A DNA stretch of 64,000 nucleotides from Polytrichum commune (GCA_950295325.1 OX485809.1:41571081-41635080), one strand, 5' to 3'. Numbered from the stretch's first letter, positions 1-12,679 are shown. Translations and numbers: made by a program. The notes: generated by a model from the sequence alone, not told the origin.

Positions 1-1205
1 TGATTCACTCGGCTTCAGGATAATGCATTTATAATCGTTGTTGACGACCCTCCAGAAGATGGTTTAGATTCCCTTCTCCGTCTTGAGAAGTTGGCCAATG
101 AAGTAACCCTATGGATTGTCTTTCTGGTTTTGTATCATCGTTGTCTTGTATTCTTGTGATTTGATAAGTGACAAGTGTATTTGAACAAAAATCAAATTTC
201 AAGTGCCTTGATAGACGTCCCTTTGTCACATCGACTCAATTGTCCGTGTCATGGCATGTTTTACAGGTGACCTACAGACGGCCAAAAACATTGACAACAA
301 ACACATCAATTATTGTCCTACACTCTTAACTTTCATTCAAAAGTCTCAAAAGCTTGAAGAGCTTTTGGGAATCGTGTCTTTGGGCAAAGATGTGATTGAT
401 GTGACCAAATTTGAAAAGTTACACATTTATCAAATTTTAGCTATTTTAGTTCATGATTGTTCTTCTACTAACAAGAGAGTCACCAAGGCAATGAGGACTT
501 CATTTCTACCTAAGGATTAGGAGCAAAATGAAAACGCAAGAAAATAATACGTGGCTCCAATTTTGACATGGCATCATGCTAAATTTTCCTCAAAGATATA
601 AGTATCTCCATATTTATTTGAGTTATCTTATTCATTTATAATAGTTACTTCGTAACCTTTTGTTTCTTATTAGTCTTCAATGTTTACATTTTAATTTGTT
701 CTTTGTACCTAATGTTTGCAATTTTTTTGCTAATAAGGATATGTTAGGGAAAGATAAGTGGATTTCTCAATACATAAATCTTCACAAAAAAATTATGAAA
801 TGGAGAATGTCACTACGATGGAAATGATAGAGGTAGCGTGTCAGAATGATAAATCCAATTGGCTTAATGATCCTGAAGAAGAATAAATTATAGAAGAAGA
901 AATGGAAGAAGAAGTGGAAGACCAAAAAAAAAACGGGAGAAGAAGGATGAACACGATGAAGAAAATGAAGATGTATAAGACGACAATGAAGAATGATGTA
1001 GACATTTTCATAGGATTCCAATTTAAGTTTATCATAATCACAATTTTTTTGGTGATTATGAAATAATCTTTATACTCTGTGTCAATGTAAGGATTTAGAA
1101 TTTCGCATTCTTTCATATATTACATTTCATATACAATTTTTTTCTTCAATCAATGACTTTTGTTGTAAATGTATATTTTCATATGTACTTATTAAACTAA
1201 ACATT
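1..1205. other. AT-rich stretch without a recognisable gene
   Basis: No gene can be assigned. An 89-codon open frame on the plus strand (251-520) matches no family I recognise. Around 800-990 a plus-strand frame interrupted by stops reads as an acidic Glu/Asp-rich tail, the kind of low-complexity C-terminus common in decayed transposases. This stretch lies just outside the inverted ends of the Mutator-like element that follows. Confidence 0.4.
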
Positions 1206-1216
1206 TTAACAATTTT

Positions 1217-1600
1217 GCAATACCCATTATGTACCAAACAATGATACAATTTCAAATTGCTTTCAGTTTATAATAAAATTTTTCCTCTACTTTTGAACCC
1301 TAAACCCAATATGCAATACCCATCGCGAACAAGACAGTGATACAATTCCTGAAAAATTCCGGTTGGTAATAGGCATTGCCTTTATATTTGAAAAATAAGT
1401 CAAATATGCAATACCCATTGCGAACAAAAAAGTGATAGAATTCCTAATAAAATCCAGTTGATGATGAATATTGCATTTATTTTTGGAAAATAAAGCAAAT
1501 ATGCAATAGTCTTCGCGAATAAGAAAATGATATAATTTTAACCCCTACTATAGTTTGTGATGGGTATTGCTTAAATCAAAGTTTATTATGCATTTCATTG
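1217..1600. repeat. Left inverted-end repeat array of the MULE (about 95-bp units)
   Basis: Four diverged units each contain CAATACCCAT, a run resembling GCGAACAAGA, then a TGATA(C/G)AATT motif. Unit starts are 96, 95 and 95 bp apart. The reversed counterpart is at 5030-5320. Internally repeated long terminal inverted repeats are known for some plant Mutator-like elements. Confidence 0.65.
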
Positions 1601-1759
1601 ATGGGAGAAATATACCTTTGAAAAAAACCTACTCATATGATTTTATACAGTTTATACAATCTAGACAATCACGAATACCATTGAAAAACATACCATCTTT
1701 ATAAATATATAGTTGATCATAAACATTGGAATCATCTCTTTACTTCTACAACACATTTT

Positions 1760-4750
1760 TTCATAGGACAATGAAAATCTATTCATCTAAAGCACTATGG
1801 TTTCTCTTTCTCTGAGAATACATTGCAAGAATTGCTTGTTCACGAAAATATTTTTTTCTTACAATGGAATTTTCTAAACCATCGTCAACTATTTTAAATA
1901 CACGTTCAAGATGTAAGTTGTCATCTTCTATTTCACATTAAATTCGTTTGACATCAATGAAAACATTTGTAATCATTGCTTCCAATTGTTGTACAATAGA
2001 ATACCACCTCCCATTGGTTCTTCTCTAGCATCATCTTGTAACTTTTAAATAGCCAAAGGACATTCCTCTATGGATGGTTGACTTTGTCGTAAAGGTTCGA
2101 TAAGAGTATTATCGACATCTCTACCAAGAATTGTGACATCTATAAAATTTGAGTTGTCTATGTAATTTCTACCTTCATAAATATCATCATCTTCAAGGGA
2201 ACTAATTGATACACCTTATTCAAACATAGCCTCAATTCTATCACGAAAATATGTATAATATGTACCAAGGAATTTCAATACCCATAGAATATTTGTGAAT
2301 GCTTTAATAATAACAAGTTGGTGTTTGCACATATTTCCTCTAATACACCACTCACAAGAGCATGATGCATACGACGTATATGGATCAACATCATTTTACC
2401 CACATCTTGGAGTATTTTGTGATTGTACTTGCCATCCTTCCACATGTGCTTATTGACGACGGATGTGCTCCAACAGAATATTCTTTACTTTTGTAATGTC
2501 ATTAACCATAATTTTCTTCACCCGCTTGTTAAGAATCAAAGCCGTTTAATTTTTTTCCATGGTTGTACATGTAGTGTGTAACTACATGAGTAGTTTAATG
2601 CCAAACTAAGAAATTCACTCTCCGATCTCGAAGTTGATGGTTGTCAATTTTCATTCAACATCATATAACTGTAGAATAAGACTCAATACTTGGTTGGTTG
2701 TTTTGTTTTGAATGTGGCTTCCAACGGTGGTCCATAAGATACATCTTTGTAATATACAAATAATAAGAAACCATGATTTATAACATAAGTATGAATAATT
2801 CATAAGAACAATGTATCATTTCAATAGAAGTATACTTTAATGAAAATTATGATCAAATAGAATATAATACATCTTCAAATAAATAAATGTATATGAGTTG
2901 AAATTAAAGAAGATTAGAAATGATAGTGAAAATTCACTTTGATGTTTGTAGTGCACCCGGGTACGTAACTCACATATTATACGCAGCGGACATCGTACTT
3001 AAAACGGCTTAGAGGACGGCTTTTGTAAAAAATTTATCAAATTATGTCAAATTAAAATGATCAAAAAGTTGGGTGAAGACCAAATTAAATAAATAAATAG
3101 GGTAAAGACCAAATTAAATAAATGAGATGAAAAAAAAGTTGGGTTGCATATTTATTAAGCCTCCCATTAAAATTATAAGCCACGAATAGTTGCCTCCCAT
3201 TAAAATTATAATTCATTTACAATGTTAAAATTTTATTAAAAAGTCCAAAAAGTTGGGTAGTTTGACCTATGGTACATGTATTAAAAAATCATATAATTAG
3301 GTTTTTAATGCAATTATATGCTTCAAAATATATTCATTTCCTATATATAATTACATTTTTGGATTCCTTGTTAGAAGGGCTACAAGGGTTTCCTACATTA
3401 AAACAAATTGTATCACTCAATATTGGACTAAAATGCATTATAAGTGATTATAATCAGGACCATATAATACGGGAGTTGCGTACCCGGGGTAGTGCACTTC
3501 AATGAACTCTTCCATTTCTTCCACGTATAGGAACATGAACAATTTTTTTATAATAGTGCAAACACGTTTCAAAAAAAATTCTTCACTTTCATTATACTCA
3601 ATAGGAAGATATATAAAAAAATGCAATTGTTTGTAAACAAGATCCCTCAAATTACCCAAGTTAGGGACCTTTGTCCAAATGTGATTTTTCCAATTCTTTA
3701 AAACATGGAACGATCATAAGTAAATGGGGACTTCGTGTTCAGGCCACGCTCGCTTAATTGTATTTCTTTAATAATATGCATCATCAACAATAAAGCAGGA
3801 AGAAAGAAAATTCTCTTTATTTCTATGGAGGTGCCTTCGTAGTGACTCCAACCACATGACTAAATCCTCTTCAGTCATTCGACTAATCAGAACCCAAACT
3901 ACATAAATACCATTTCTTCAATTATCAAACACCAATAACGAAAACAATGGATATTTCGAAACATTAATTTCAAATGTTGCATCTATTGCAATGGCTCCAT
4001 TGTGTCCATACTTGAGCATCATTTCTTTTTGCCAAGGTGTTTATATACCTAGAATGAAAGACAAATCTATGATATCATTTTTTTCTGTCATATGAAAACG
4101 TCATTTTAGTGCTCCAAAGCCCACATATTCACACTCTCAAAGTCATTATTGGGGCGGCGTCATACTCCCATTTTCAATATACTTTCATAATAAACAATAT
4201 CCTTAAGCTGAACAAAATCATCACGTATGTCTGGGCATTTCATTTTTCTCCTTAGAATCCAATTCTGCTTATGCTCTTCATAAGCTTGTTTAGCAGTGAA
4301 TCCCTTATCCAATTGTGCCTTCACCCATGCCTTCACCAATGCCTTCAATTCTTTTGATATCCGGGGTTGATAAGCTGACTTCCTCCCTATCGAAAATTTG
4401 TCTTCCAATCCATGGGCAGGTGATCCATATTCCTTTGTATGATCAACACGATAGTAGGCAACTTCAACTACATTTGGAAACAAAATAAGTTGTTTGATGG
4501 AAAATTTAACAATGCATCCACGTTTTTTTGAATGAGGGTGTTGAAGATCTCATGTATGGTCTTTCGGTCCAAATGCACACTCATAATAAACATGCTCAAT
4601 ATAAGAATCAATTTCAGGTATTTCCACCTGTACCCCACGAATTCTAGCAGCTACAATCCATTCAACAGCAAATCCATCTGCACAGGTCTGGCCAACTATG
4701 AAGTCTTCAACTCTTTTGAAAGGAAGATAAACTACCATAATAGTTAACAT
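1760..4750 (-). pseudogene. MULE transposase pseudogene with SWIM zinc finger
   Basis: Fragments in N-to-C order on the minus strand are as follows. 4750-4550 is an N-terminal piece ending YYECAFGPKDHT. 4483-4160 is a basic helical region. 4019-3963 contains IDATFEIN, the first catalytic Asp region of the MULE DDE domain. About 3800-3775 contains FIVDDA, the second Asp. Next come HVLKNW near 3690 and a further piece at 3659-3497. About 2362-2297 reads CSCEWCIRGNMCKH, matching the CxC...CxH SWIM zinc finger usual in these transposases. Several stops interrupt it, for instance one between the first Asp block and FIVDDA, and the reading frame is split by the 2956-3488 insertion. MULE transposases act in the nucleus, but this copy cannot encode a working enzyme. 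Confidence 0.7.
2956..3488. mobile_element. 533-bp non-autonomous DNA transposon (8-bp TSD) inside the MULE
   Basis: The ends are inverted: CCCGGGTACGTAACTC on the left and GAGTTGCGTACCCGGG on the right. The 8-bp target duplication GTAGTGCA lies at 2948-2955 and 3489-3496. The interior is AT-rich and has no transposase. An 8-bp duplication fits the hAT superfamily, although the CCCGGG start is not the classic hAT terminus. The surrounding MULE reading frame resumes on both sides, so this insertion came later. Confidence 0.75.
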
Positions 4751-5029
4751 TTTCTCAAACCCCTTCCTTGTTTTTGGCTCCCATTGAATATCTTGAAAAA
4801 AATATTGGCCCTAGCTTGGGTTGTTGTGCATTGATGGAAGGTTTCGGCTTCCTCGGCATATTGGACTCTGCATACTCCAAAAAAATACATAAGGCAATAC
4901 GCATTACACACCGAATATGTAACATATATTTTGCGTATATAAAGCAAGAACATCCTACAAAATAATGAAAATACAAGTGCAATACTTTTTTTTTTAAATT
5001 ATTAAATTCAGAATGGATTGAATATTTGG

Positions 5030-5320
5030 TTGGAATTGAGTAAGTTGAAATTGTATCACTGTTTGGTTCATGATGGGTATTACATATTTGACTTATTTTG
5101 TCAAAGTGTATAAAATACCCATCATGCACCGGAAGGATGCATCACAAATTTTTATTGACGCAATACCCATCACAAACCAATTTGTTTTTTATATTATATC
5201 ACTGTTCGTTTTGCGATGGGGTATTGAATATTTGACTTATTTTTGAAAGTAGAGGCAATATCCATGACACACCGAAAGTAATTTAGAATTGTATTTCTGT
5301 TTGTTTCATGAAATATGTTA
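5030..5320. repeat. Right inverted-end repeat array of the MULE
   Basis: This is the reverse-orientation counterpart of the 1217-1600 array. When reversed, it aligns through the tract around CCTCTACTTT and through the CAATACCC-type motif. Short local palindromes such as CAATACCCATC...GATGGGGTATTG occur inside individual units. Confidence 0.6.
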
Positions 5321-7740
5321 TCACTTCTAAAAGAAAATATTTTTAATAAAGATAGTACATAACACAAACTACATGTTAATGAAGGAGATAACACATAGCA
5401 CAAACTACAAATGAAAAAATGATTAGAACTTCAAAGTCGTAGTTAGTGAAACATACCTTATGAAAAGCTTGAATGAAGCTGCAATTGACAATCTCATTTG
5501 CAATTGTAATGCACATATTCTCATTGTTATGTGTACCCTTAAACCCTAAAGACTTAGTATATAGGATTCTCAAACCCTAAAAGATGACCACATTATATAT
5601 ATTTTTAAGTAAAGCCATGGACGCCACTTATTTTGAAATTTCAAACCCTAACCCATTAATTTCTTTTCAATATATAGTAATTATAGTTGACATGTGGCAT
5701 ACCTTCCTATTTATAAGTTATAATAATACGAACCGGCATCATGGGAGTGGAGCCAAAATGTGATGCTAAAAAATAGTTCTCCTAACACATGCCAAACAAA
5801 GTTATAATAATAATAGTCGGCATCATGAGATGTGTATCCAAAAAGTGATGCTTAAAAATAGTTGTCCTCACACATGGCAAAGAAAGCTAGAGTATTCCGC
5901 CTAATCCACCTCTTAACCATGGTTAAGTCCACTTGGGTTGGGGAATGGATGAGAATAAGATGGCGCCATCCACTGCAATCATCCAGAAAGGTACCAGTGT
6001 ACTTGTTGGTTCGCCCTCCCCGTTTTGGAGGTGTCTTGGGCGGCCTTTGACGCTTTGTATTGTTTCACACTGAAATGGAGTTCACCGCAACTTGAGCGTT
6101 GCCATTTTACCCTTTTGTATATCTTATACCACCTTAAATTCAAGTTTCCAAAGTAGATCTGTTCGTCTGATTAGTGTGGAGTTACATGTTTGCTTTTACG
6201 TACATTATCGCTTTACATATATACCCTCCCCAGCTTCCACCTTCGACATGTTGCCGAAGATGTAGAACTACATTAAGTATATTGCACACGTTTTCGAATT
6301 ATGGGTGATCTCACCCACGCTCCTCCGAAATTGTGGACATGCAAATATAAATCCTTGCTCACATTTAGACGGGAAATTCACGTGTGGTGATCTGCGACCT
6401 GGCAACCTTCAAGTCAATCCACACTAGTCACTGATGCTTACAAAAGGATCCCTCGTCACACTGAGTAGGTCGAAGCATGCAGATCCATTTGCCTCCTCCG
6501 GTTGCTGCAGTTCTTCCTGGGGCCAGTCAAGGTGCGTAGCAATTCATTAGCACATGATCCTCACTCGGATCGTCACGTTTGGAAGTTACTTGGAGTAGGT
6601 GATGCGAAATAATTGTCAATTGTTGTATACTGTGTTTAATCCGATCGGTCTATTCCTCGGAGCCTGCCATGATGCCTTGTGTTGGCGATTCTTTCGCTGT
6701 AATCTCAAAAGTGTTTTCATTTAATGAGGTTGTGCGAGTGTTGGGAGAATTCAGTTTAGTTTGTGTATTGGACGCCCTGCAAGACTTGTATTCTATCTCA
6801 GCTTAGTGACAGTCTCCTGGCCTAATGTTACCGGTTAACACGTCTTATGTATGAGAAGACCATTTGTATGCCTTCAAATACTTGGACCACAAATGTTGCA
6901 TCAATACTGGAGGATCTTGATGTGCACTCATACATATTACATTCTCAGTTTAGAAACAGTCTCAATGTTTGAGAAGTCATGTATATATATGTGATGTATG
7001 TAAGCTGGAGATCATGTTGCCTTGAATAGCTTTGATGACACAGCTGGTTAATTGCATGAATATTGGGAGCATGCCGCATTCGCATGCGAAGGCAAATCAA
7101 TATAATTTTATTGACAATCTTCTGTGAATGGTTAGCGAGTTACATATAATCTTCAAAAGCTTGGGTCGAAAAGGCTGCATTTCAAATTATTGGGAGCATC
7201 CGTGAGGTTCGGGTTTTGGAGGTCTTGCTGCAAGTGGATGTATATGTTTTTCAGTTCAGTGACCTTCTCCTGTCAATGGTTAGCAATTCGTGGCATATAG
7301 AAGAAGATGCCAATGGATAACAAATGAAGTATATCAAATACAGATGCTGCCTTCAATAGCATGGATCATCACAACGTTAAATGAATATGAGGAGCTGCTC
7401 GCATTGCATCTTGTGATATGGATGTCCTACAAGTGCATGCATATAGTTGTAATCACAAGTGTCACAGATGTACTTGGTCATTTGGTTCTTCGGTCCAGTT
7501 CGTGTCTCCTTATGTTTGAGCACCTTTGAGCACAAACTCTTTCTTGTTGTTCCTAGATTCCTATCGTCCTGGTTGTACTTGTGTTTCTCTGTGCAGTAGA
7601 AATTCATTGGTTTTCCAAAATCAGATCTAGAAGTGGGTAAATGAATCGTTTCCATGTCTCACGCCTGACATGGTTTCTCATTGAACCTGCATAAATGATT
7701 GTCACAATAACTAGTTCGTGATGTCCTCGCCGGCCTGCAA
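5321..7740. other. Gene-less upstream region of the EXORDIUM-like gene
   Basis: No coding sequence or RNA gene was recognised apart from the small tandem duplication near 5.72-5.88 kb. Open frames here are short and look random. The last few hundred bases must contain the promoter of the gene starting at 7741, but no convincing TATA box stands out. Confidence 0.4.
5719..5884. repeat. Diverged tandem duplication, about 83-bp unit
   Basis: Two units (about 5719-5801 and 5802-5884) share GGCATCATG, an AAAANTGATGCT core and a CACATG(C/G)CAAA block. They differ at many positions, so the duplication is old. Confidence 0.6.
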
Positions 7741-10625
7741 ATGACGAAGATCTCAATCAAGGCATATTGTGCAGTGGCTTTGGCCCTGGTTTTGGTGCAT
7801 ATCAACGTACATACCTGTGAGGCAGCACGCTATGCACGGGAAGGTTTGAGTTCGTTTTATGATAGCAATGAACCTGGGGCAACTTCCTTGTTGTCCTCCG
7901 GGACTCCGAGGGGCGTGACATACCGGCCACCGATTGTCAACGTCGAGTATCATGGAGGAAGGGTAAGTACTAACTTTCAACCTCAGTTTTTCTAAATAGT
8001 GGAAGCTCAGTCAATCTTGAGTCTCTATCGTGTCTATCGAATAGCAGTTATACATCAGATTAATCGTAAAATTGTTTCCATTTATCCATTGTCTATACTG
8101 TTGGAAACAATTTTTTGTATAGTTGAAACACACTAAATTTAATCAAGGAGTAATAGCGGGACTGAATAATTACCATCAACAGTAATGCTGCTTGGTGCCC
8201 TTCTTGTGTTGTCTTAGGATTTTTTTTCACTAGGTAGACTATGACATTACAAAACCTTGAGGTTTCCTTATCGACTTGTCTCAGTATGAAGATGTTTTTC
8301 GCAATGAATATATTGACCTTCAGATTTAACATTGACCTATTTTGGAACTGCTTTTGTATTAAGGCAAGCATCAAGAAGACTACAAATTCCAAGAAATTCC
8401 CTAAATACCTAGGGATGTGGACGTTGACTTACTTCTGATTGGTTCTAATTGACCATTGACTCTGACAATGCCAACCTCTTCTGCTTTAGACACAAACATG
8501 GTCTCAATGAATTCCTCTCAATAGATAATTCCGTCTTACCAGTTATGTTACTTCTTTTTGCGAAAAAACAAACCATCAGTACATTAGAAGCATGAGAAGT
8601 GTTTCAAAAACCGTTGATATTCTAATGGGGGACAAAGTATACACCAACCCTGAAGCTTCTCCAATTTAGGATTCTTGCATGTTCCCTGCCCTCTCCAAGA
8701 ACCACTACACATGTTCTTCCTAAACGAAGAATGTGTCATGGAGACTTCATGTTTCACTCCGCATTTTTACCATCATCACAACAATGTGCAGATCATGTGG
8801 AAACCGGTACACATCTACTTCGTGTGGTACGGCACATGGACAGAGCAACAGAAGAATGTTCTTCGAACGGCCACAAACTCCCTCACTCCAAAGCACCCGA
8901 TCCGACAATGGCCGAGCTTAAGCAACATGTACAAGCTCGTGACGGAGTATTACCAAGAACTTCCTGGAGAACCACGAAAGTATGCAAGCAAGAGCGTCAC
9001 CATAGCCGGTGAAATTGACGACGCATACTCGTTCGGTCAGACAATCAACCCCGACATCGACCCCGTGGTCATCATCGGTAACCACATCGCTAATTATAGC
9101 CTTCCGGAGGACTACGAGCAAGGAATTTACTTCCTCTTCACCTCCGGGGACGTCACATTCAATGGGACAGCTTACTGCGCCGACCGGTCTTCCAATTGCA
9201 GTGTAACAACCACGAATAACTGCTCCGACTGGTTAAGCAATAACTTCCTCTACACATTTGTCCCCCTCCCATCCGAAACCAACGACCTTCTCATTGGTTG
9301 CAGTCCGTTCAATTCACCACCTGCAGTGACCAATCGTTTGGATGTTGGACGGGCTCCGAACAAGGAGGTTTCACCCGACGGAGGGCTTGATGCTATGATA
9401 AGCAATTACATTTATGAGCTTCTGTCAACGATTGTGGATCCGTATAATACTGCGTGGATGTATAATGTCGTTCCGGAGGATTTGTGCGAGTTCAATTATG
9501 CCGCGGGAGATTGGTGGTACTGTAATCTGCCGAGCATTTACCCCGATTTCCCTACCAACACTTCGGAATGCTACAACTTCCTGCATACGTTGGTGGAGCC
9601 TAAGTCCAAGGCATCCTTCAATGTTTACGGTGACCATGGATCCCAGTTTCTGATTCAGAAGATCTGGAGCTTGGAGACCAAGGGATGCGCCACTCAACCT
9701 GTTGGTGAGTCTTCCAGATTCAAATGACAATGTATAGTGGTTGCCATGTAACATATCTACACTAACAATTATACTTAGTGTCACCGGTTGAACATTCTTT
9801 GTCATTCCTTGTAAAAATGAATTTGGGTATCATAGATTTACAACGTTGTAATCACTGTCACTTGCTTAGTGTTTGAAATGGTGATTTTATCAGCGTTTGC
9901 AAGCTCTCGTTGTTTCAAAGTCCCGCAGTATGAGCAGCTCAATCCATTCTAGGTTCCAACGAGTCAGAGATCCTTGCAAGTCCCAGATTTGCGTCCTAGT
10001 TTGACCTGTGCCGTCATCTTCCCGCGCCAACGGGGAGCGGCTTGGAACGGTAGTGCGCCAACCACATAAGGTCCACATGACACAATAAGCTTCATGGATC
10101 TCGTATGTGTAATGTTATACAGAGAATTGTGCCGCCAACACCGTGGTGCTGCATAAACCCAAGGGAACCATCCAGAAAGGTTTGTTCTTCGGTGGAGTCG
10201 GGTTGCAAGTCTACGCCCCTGGCCAGAGCTGCAAATGGAAAATTCTGGTGCCGGGTGCGAAGTTCATCACCCTCTACTTCGAAACGGTTGCCCTCACCTA
10301 CGACGCGCTGGATTTTATCACAGTGGGCCACGAGAATCATGTGCAGGAGACGCTGACTGGGTTTGGGAAGAACATAACGGTGACAGTCTTTGGAGACGAG
10401 GCCAACATACACTTCAACTCGTATGGTGGTAGAAGTCCCCAACCAGAGTCGGCGGGCTTCATCCTTCACTACGCTGCAGGTAAATCTTTAGAAACTCTTA
10501 TGCCAATCGTGTATGTTTCGTCTAGCGTGCTTGAGGTAAGGTACCCAGGACTAATTCGCCTACTCACATTGATTGCTGTGGGTGTAAGTGCACGGGCACC
10601 ACAAAGAGATGGGATCGTGTGTTGA
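7741..10625 (+). CDS. EXORDIUM/PHI-1-like secreted protein with C-terminal CUB-like domain
   Basis: Three exons are supported. Exon 1 is 7741-7962 (donor GTAAGT, phase 0). Exon 2 is 8792-9704 (acceptor TGTGCAG, donor GTGAGT, phase 1). Exon 3 runs from 10123 (acceptor ATACAG). Residues 1-28 form a signal peptide ending near CEA, so the product is probably apoplastic. Residues about 66-378 match the EXORDIUM (phosphate-induced protein 1) family: YHGG at the exon 1/2 joint, then KPVHIYFVWYGTW, DGGLDAM and the FNVYGDHGSQFLIQKIW block. This family is linked to cell expansion and brassinosteroid or sugar responses. Residues about 380-494 read as a CUB domain: C381, the C415-K-W417 pair, YFET...DALDFITV, then NIHFNSYGG and GFILHY. 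Exon 3 either ends at a good donor after 10479 (a tiny candidate last exon lies at 11129-11142) or reads on to the stop at 10625. The C-terminus is therefore uncertain. The family's usual HExxE-like motif is lost here (IYELLS). Confidence 0.8.
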
Positions 10626-12330
10626 AAATTTGTGAACCATTCTGGACCCAGTAGTCAACCTAAATATTGCGGGGGATCTACATGATCGTTAAAGAAGAAA
10701 GAGCTTGATCTCCACTTGACAATCAATGGATAAGATACTGCCCGAGAATTGGTTGCAGAGCCAACAGTGCGCGTGTTAAGGGTTGCTTCCTTGGAACTCG
10801 ACTTTCAAACGAATTTGATGTGTAGATCACTTTGTGTGCATAGTAATTGGAGCTCACATGGACACTTTTTGTTTTGCACCCTCCGAGTGTATCAAACATG
10901 GAATTAATTACACGATTATTAGCAAATTTCCATCAGCAAAGTGAGGATTCTAAATAATCGTGTTTTTAGGCCTTGAATGTTTTTAGCGTATGTCCTTTTA
11001 AACTTGCGTGTGAAACAATCAAGGTTTCACCAACCAAATCTTCAGGGAAGCAATGGAAGTATTTGTAGTGGCCAAGCGTGTATCTTTTCAATGTTACTCA
11101 TGATGTGGGTTGTGTTATGTTGTGGCAGGTCATTCGTTGTAACTTCCATTTCATCATTCAAGCGGCCCATTCGTTCAAGTTTTCCATGTTATGGCGTATG
11201 GAGTTGAGTGGGGAACATGTCAGCTTCCAAATAATAGACACCATCAAGTTGCATTGATTTACAAACTCATAGTCTAGCATTTGTGAGAACCCGATTACTT
11301 AAGAACAACGGTGTTAATGCAATTTGAAACATGTGAAAACAATTGTTAGAAATTGAGAGCAAGAGCTCAACAAATTTGATTCTTTACAAACTTATCATGC
11401 TTCCAGTTTCGGTGAATAATCTTGCTCACATGCATTTGGTTTCTTAAAGGGTGCCGCTCATGTCAAGTATCATTGTTGTAAGCTGTGAACACCCTCTTGT
11501 AATGAAAGAGTCCCCCTCCCATTTCACTTGTATGCCTTGATGTTTATGAGAATGTTGGTACAACACGGACCTTGGACAAATTCAACACTTATTAGCATGT
11601 GATTTTGAAAGTGCCGAAATTTATGCATGGAAATCTCGAGATTGAGTTGGAGTTTTCACTATCCTCATTTATTTTTAGAATAAATGTTATGTTTAACGTG
11701 TCCATGTATTATTGTCTTGATGTTTTTGGTGTGCCCATTATCCCGGAAAGAAGCATGAAGGGGATTGTGTTACAAGTGCTTCATAATTCATATGCATGGG
11801 TACAATAGAGTAGGACGAAGCATGTTTTGCCTAGTAGCCTTGCATGAATCAAGGGTTAGTATAGTTTCCCTTGAAATACTTGTACCAAAATGGTTACAAG
11901 AAGAAGAATTCTCTCTTGATTAGGTCATGGTTTAGGGTTTATGAAGTATCTCAATACTTGCACAACAAAGGTGAGTAACTTGGACGTTGTGTGTCTTCCT
12001 TGTTAATCATATCCTTATTGACTGTATAGGTGGGAGTGATGATTGTTAATTGCCACGGTAGATATTTGAGATGCCAACTCAGTACACTAAATATGATATT
12101 TAGTGTTTGATTAGATTTAGTGTTTTACCACCCTACTTTGCTGAACACTAATTTTCAATTCTTTGATAATTAGTGTTAGACATGAATGCGCCGCCACCGT
12201 CTTCCTTGTTGCCACCTCTTTCCTAGAAACAGTCAATCGCCTTCCTTGTTGCCACCTCTTTCCTACTAAACACTAAATTTGTGCATGTAACTTTCACATA
12301 TTACCATAGATGATATTTAGTGTTTGAGTT
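10626..12330. other. Gene-less region with CACTAAAT palindrome and short repeat
   Basis: No gene was recognised. It may contain the 3' end of the EXORDIUM-like gene, since a short last exon at 11129-11142 is possible. A near-perfect palindrome CACTAAATAT...ATATTTAGTG sits at 12084-12106. A 41-bp tandem repeat (TTCCTTGTTGCCACCTC twice) lies at about 12199-12267. Confidence 0.4.
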
Positions 12331-12679
12331 TACATTTAGAGAATTGTTAAAACCACCACGCCTTTTGTTAATGCCACCACGCTCGTGATTTGTAGTCACG
12401 TCATTTGGGATTTTACGCGCGATGTCGGAGTATCTTAAATTAAACTAATCTCTTGGCGGGCCGGACGAGGGCTGCTATATGAACCATTTATGGCGGGGGA
12501 AGATCTTTACTATATGCGGGCCGGTTCTAGGGGGGCGGACATTGGTGGGGCTCACTTATGCCGTCGGCCTCATGTCTTATTTCGGGGAGCCCACCTTTAG
12601 GCTCTTGTTGGGCTAGGCGGGCTCGGTGGCTCGATGGCTCGGTGGCTACGTGGCTAGGCGGATTAGGCAACTAAGTATA

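Larger units (their letters stand above)
1217..5320 (-). mobile_element. Mutator-like (MULE) DNA transposon, decayed
   Basis: Both ends carry related repeats in inverted orientation. On the left, units beginning GCAATACCCAT recur at 1217, 1313, 1408 and 1503, a period of about 95 bp. On the right (about 5030-5320) the same material appears reversed, for example TGATGGGTATT near 5070 and GCGATGGGGTATTG near 5213. Between the ends, minus-strand frames encode a MULE transposase with a SWIM zinc finger. The exact outer boundaries and target duplication were not resolved, so the limits are approximate. A 533-bp element sits inside it. The many stops show that the copy is inactive. Confidence 0.7.

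Noticed and set aside
782-1116. Overlapping minus-strand frames rich in Phe, Ser and Ile
   Set aside because: They are the complement of a GAA/GAAGAAG-rich acidic stretch and have no coding features.
4755-5129. 124-codon minus-strand frame at the right end of the MULE
   Set aside because: It overlaps the repeat array forming the element's end and shows no transposase motif.
9425-9805. 126-codon antisense frame in the EXORDIUM-like gene
   Set aside because: A shadow of the plus-strand coding exon, which has family motifs and correct splice sites.
10092-10469. 125-codon antisense frame over the CUB-like exon
   Set aside because: A shadow of exon 3. The plus-strand reading has correct phase with exon 2 and CUB-like residues.
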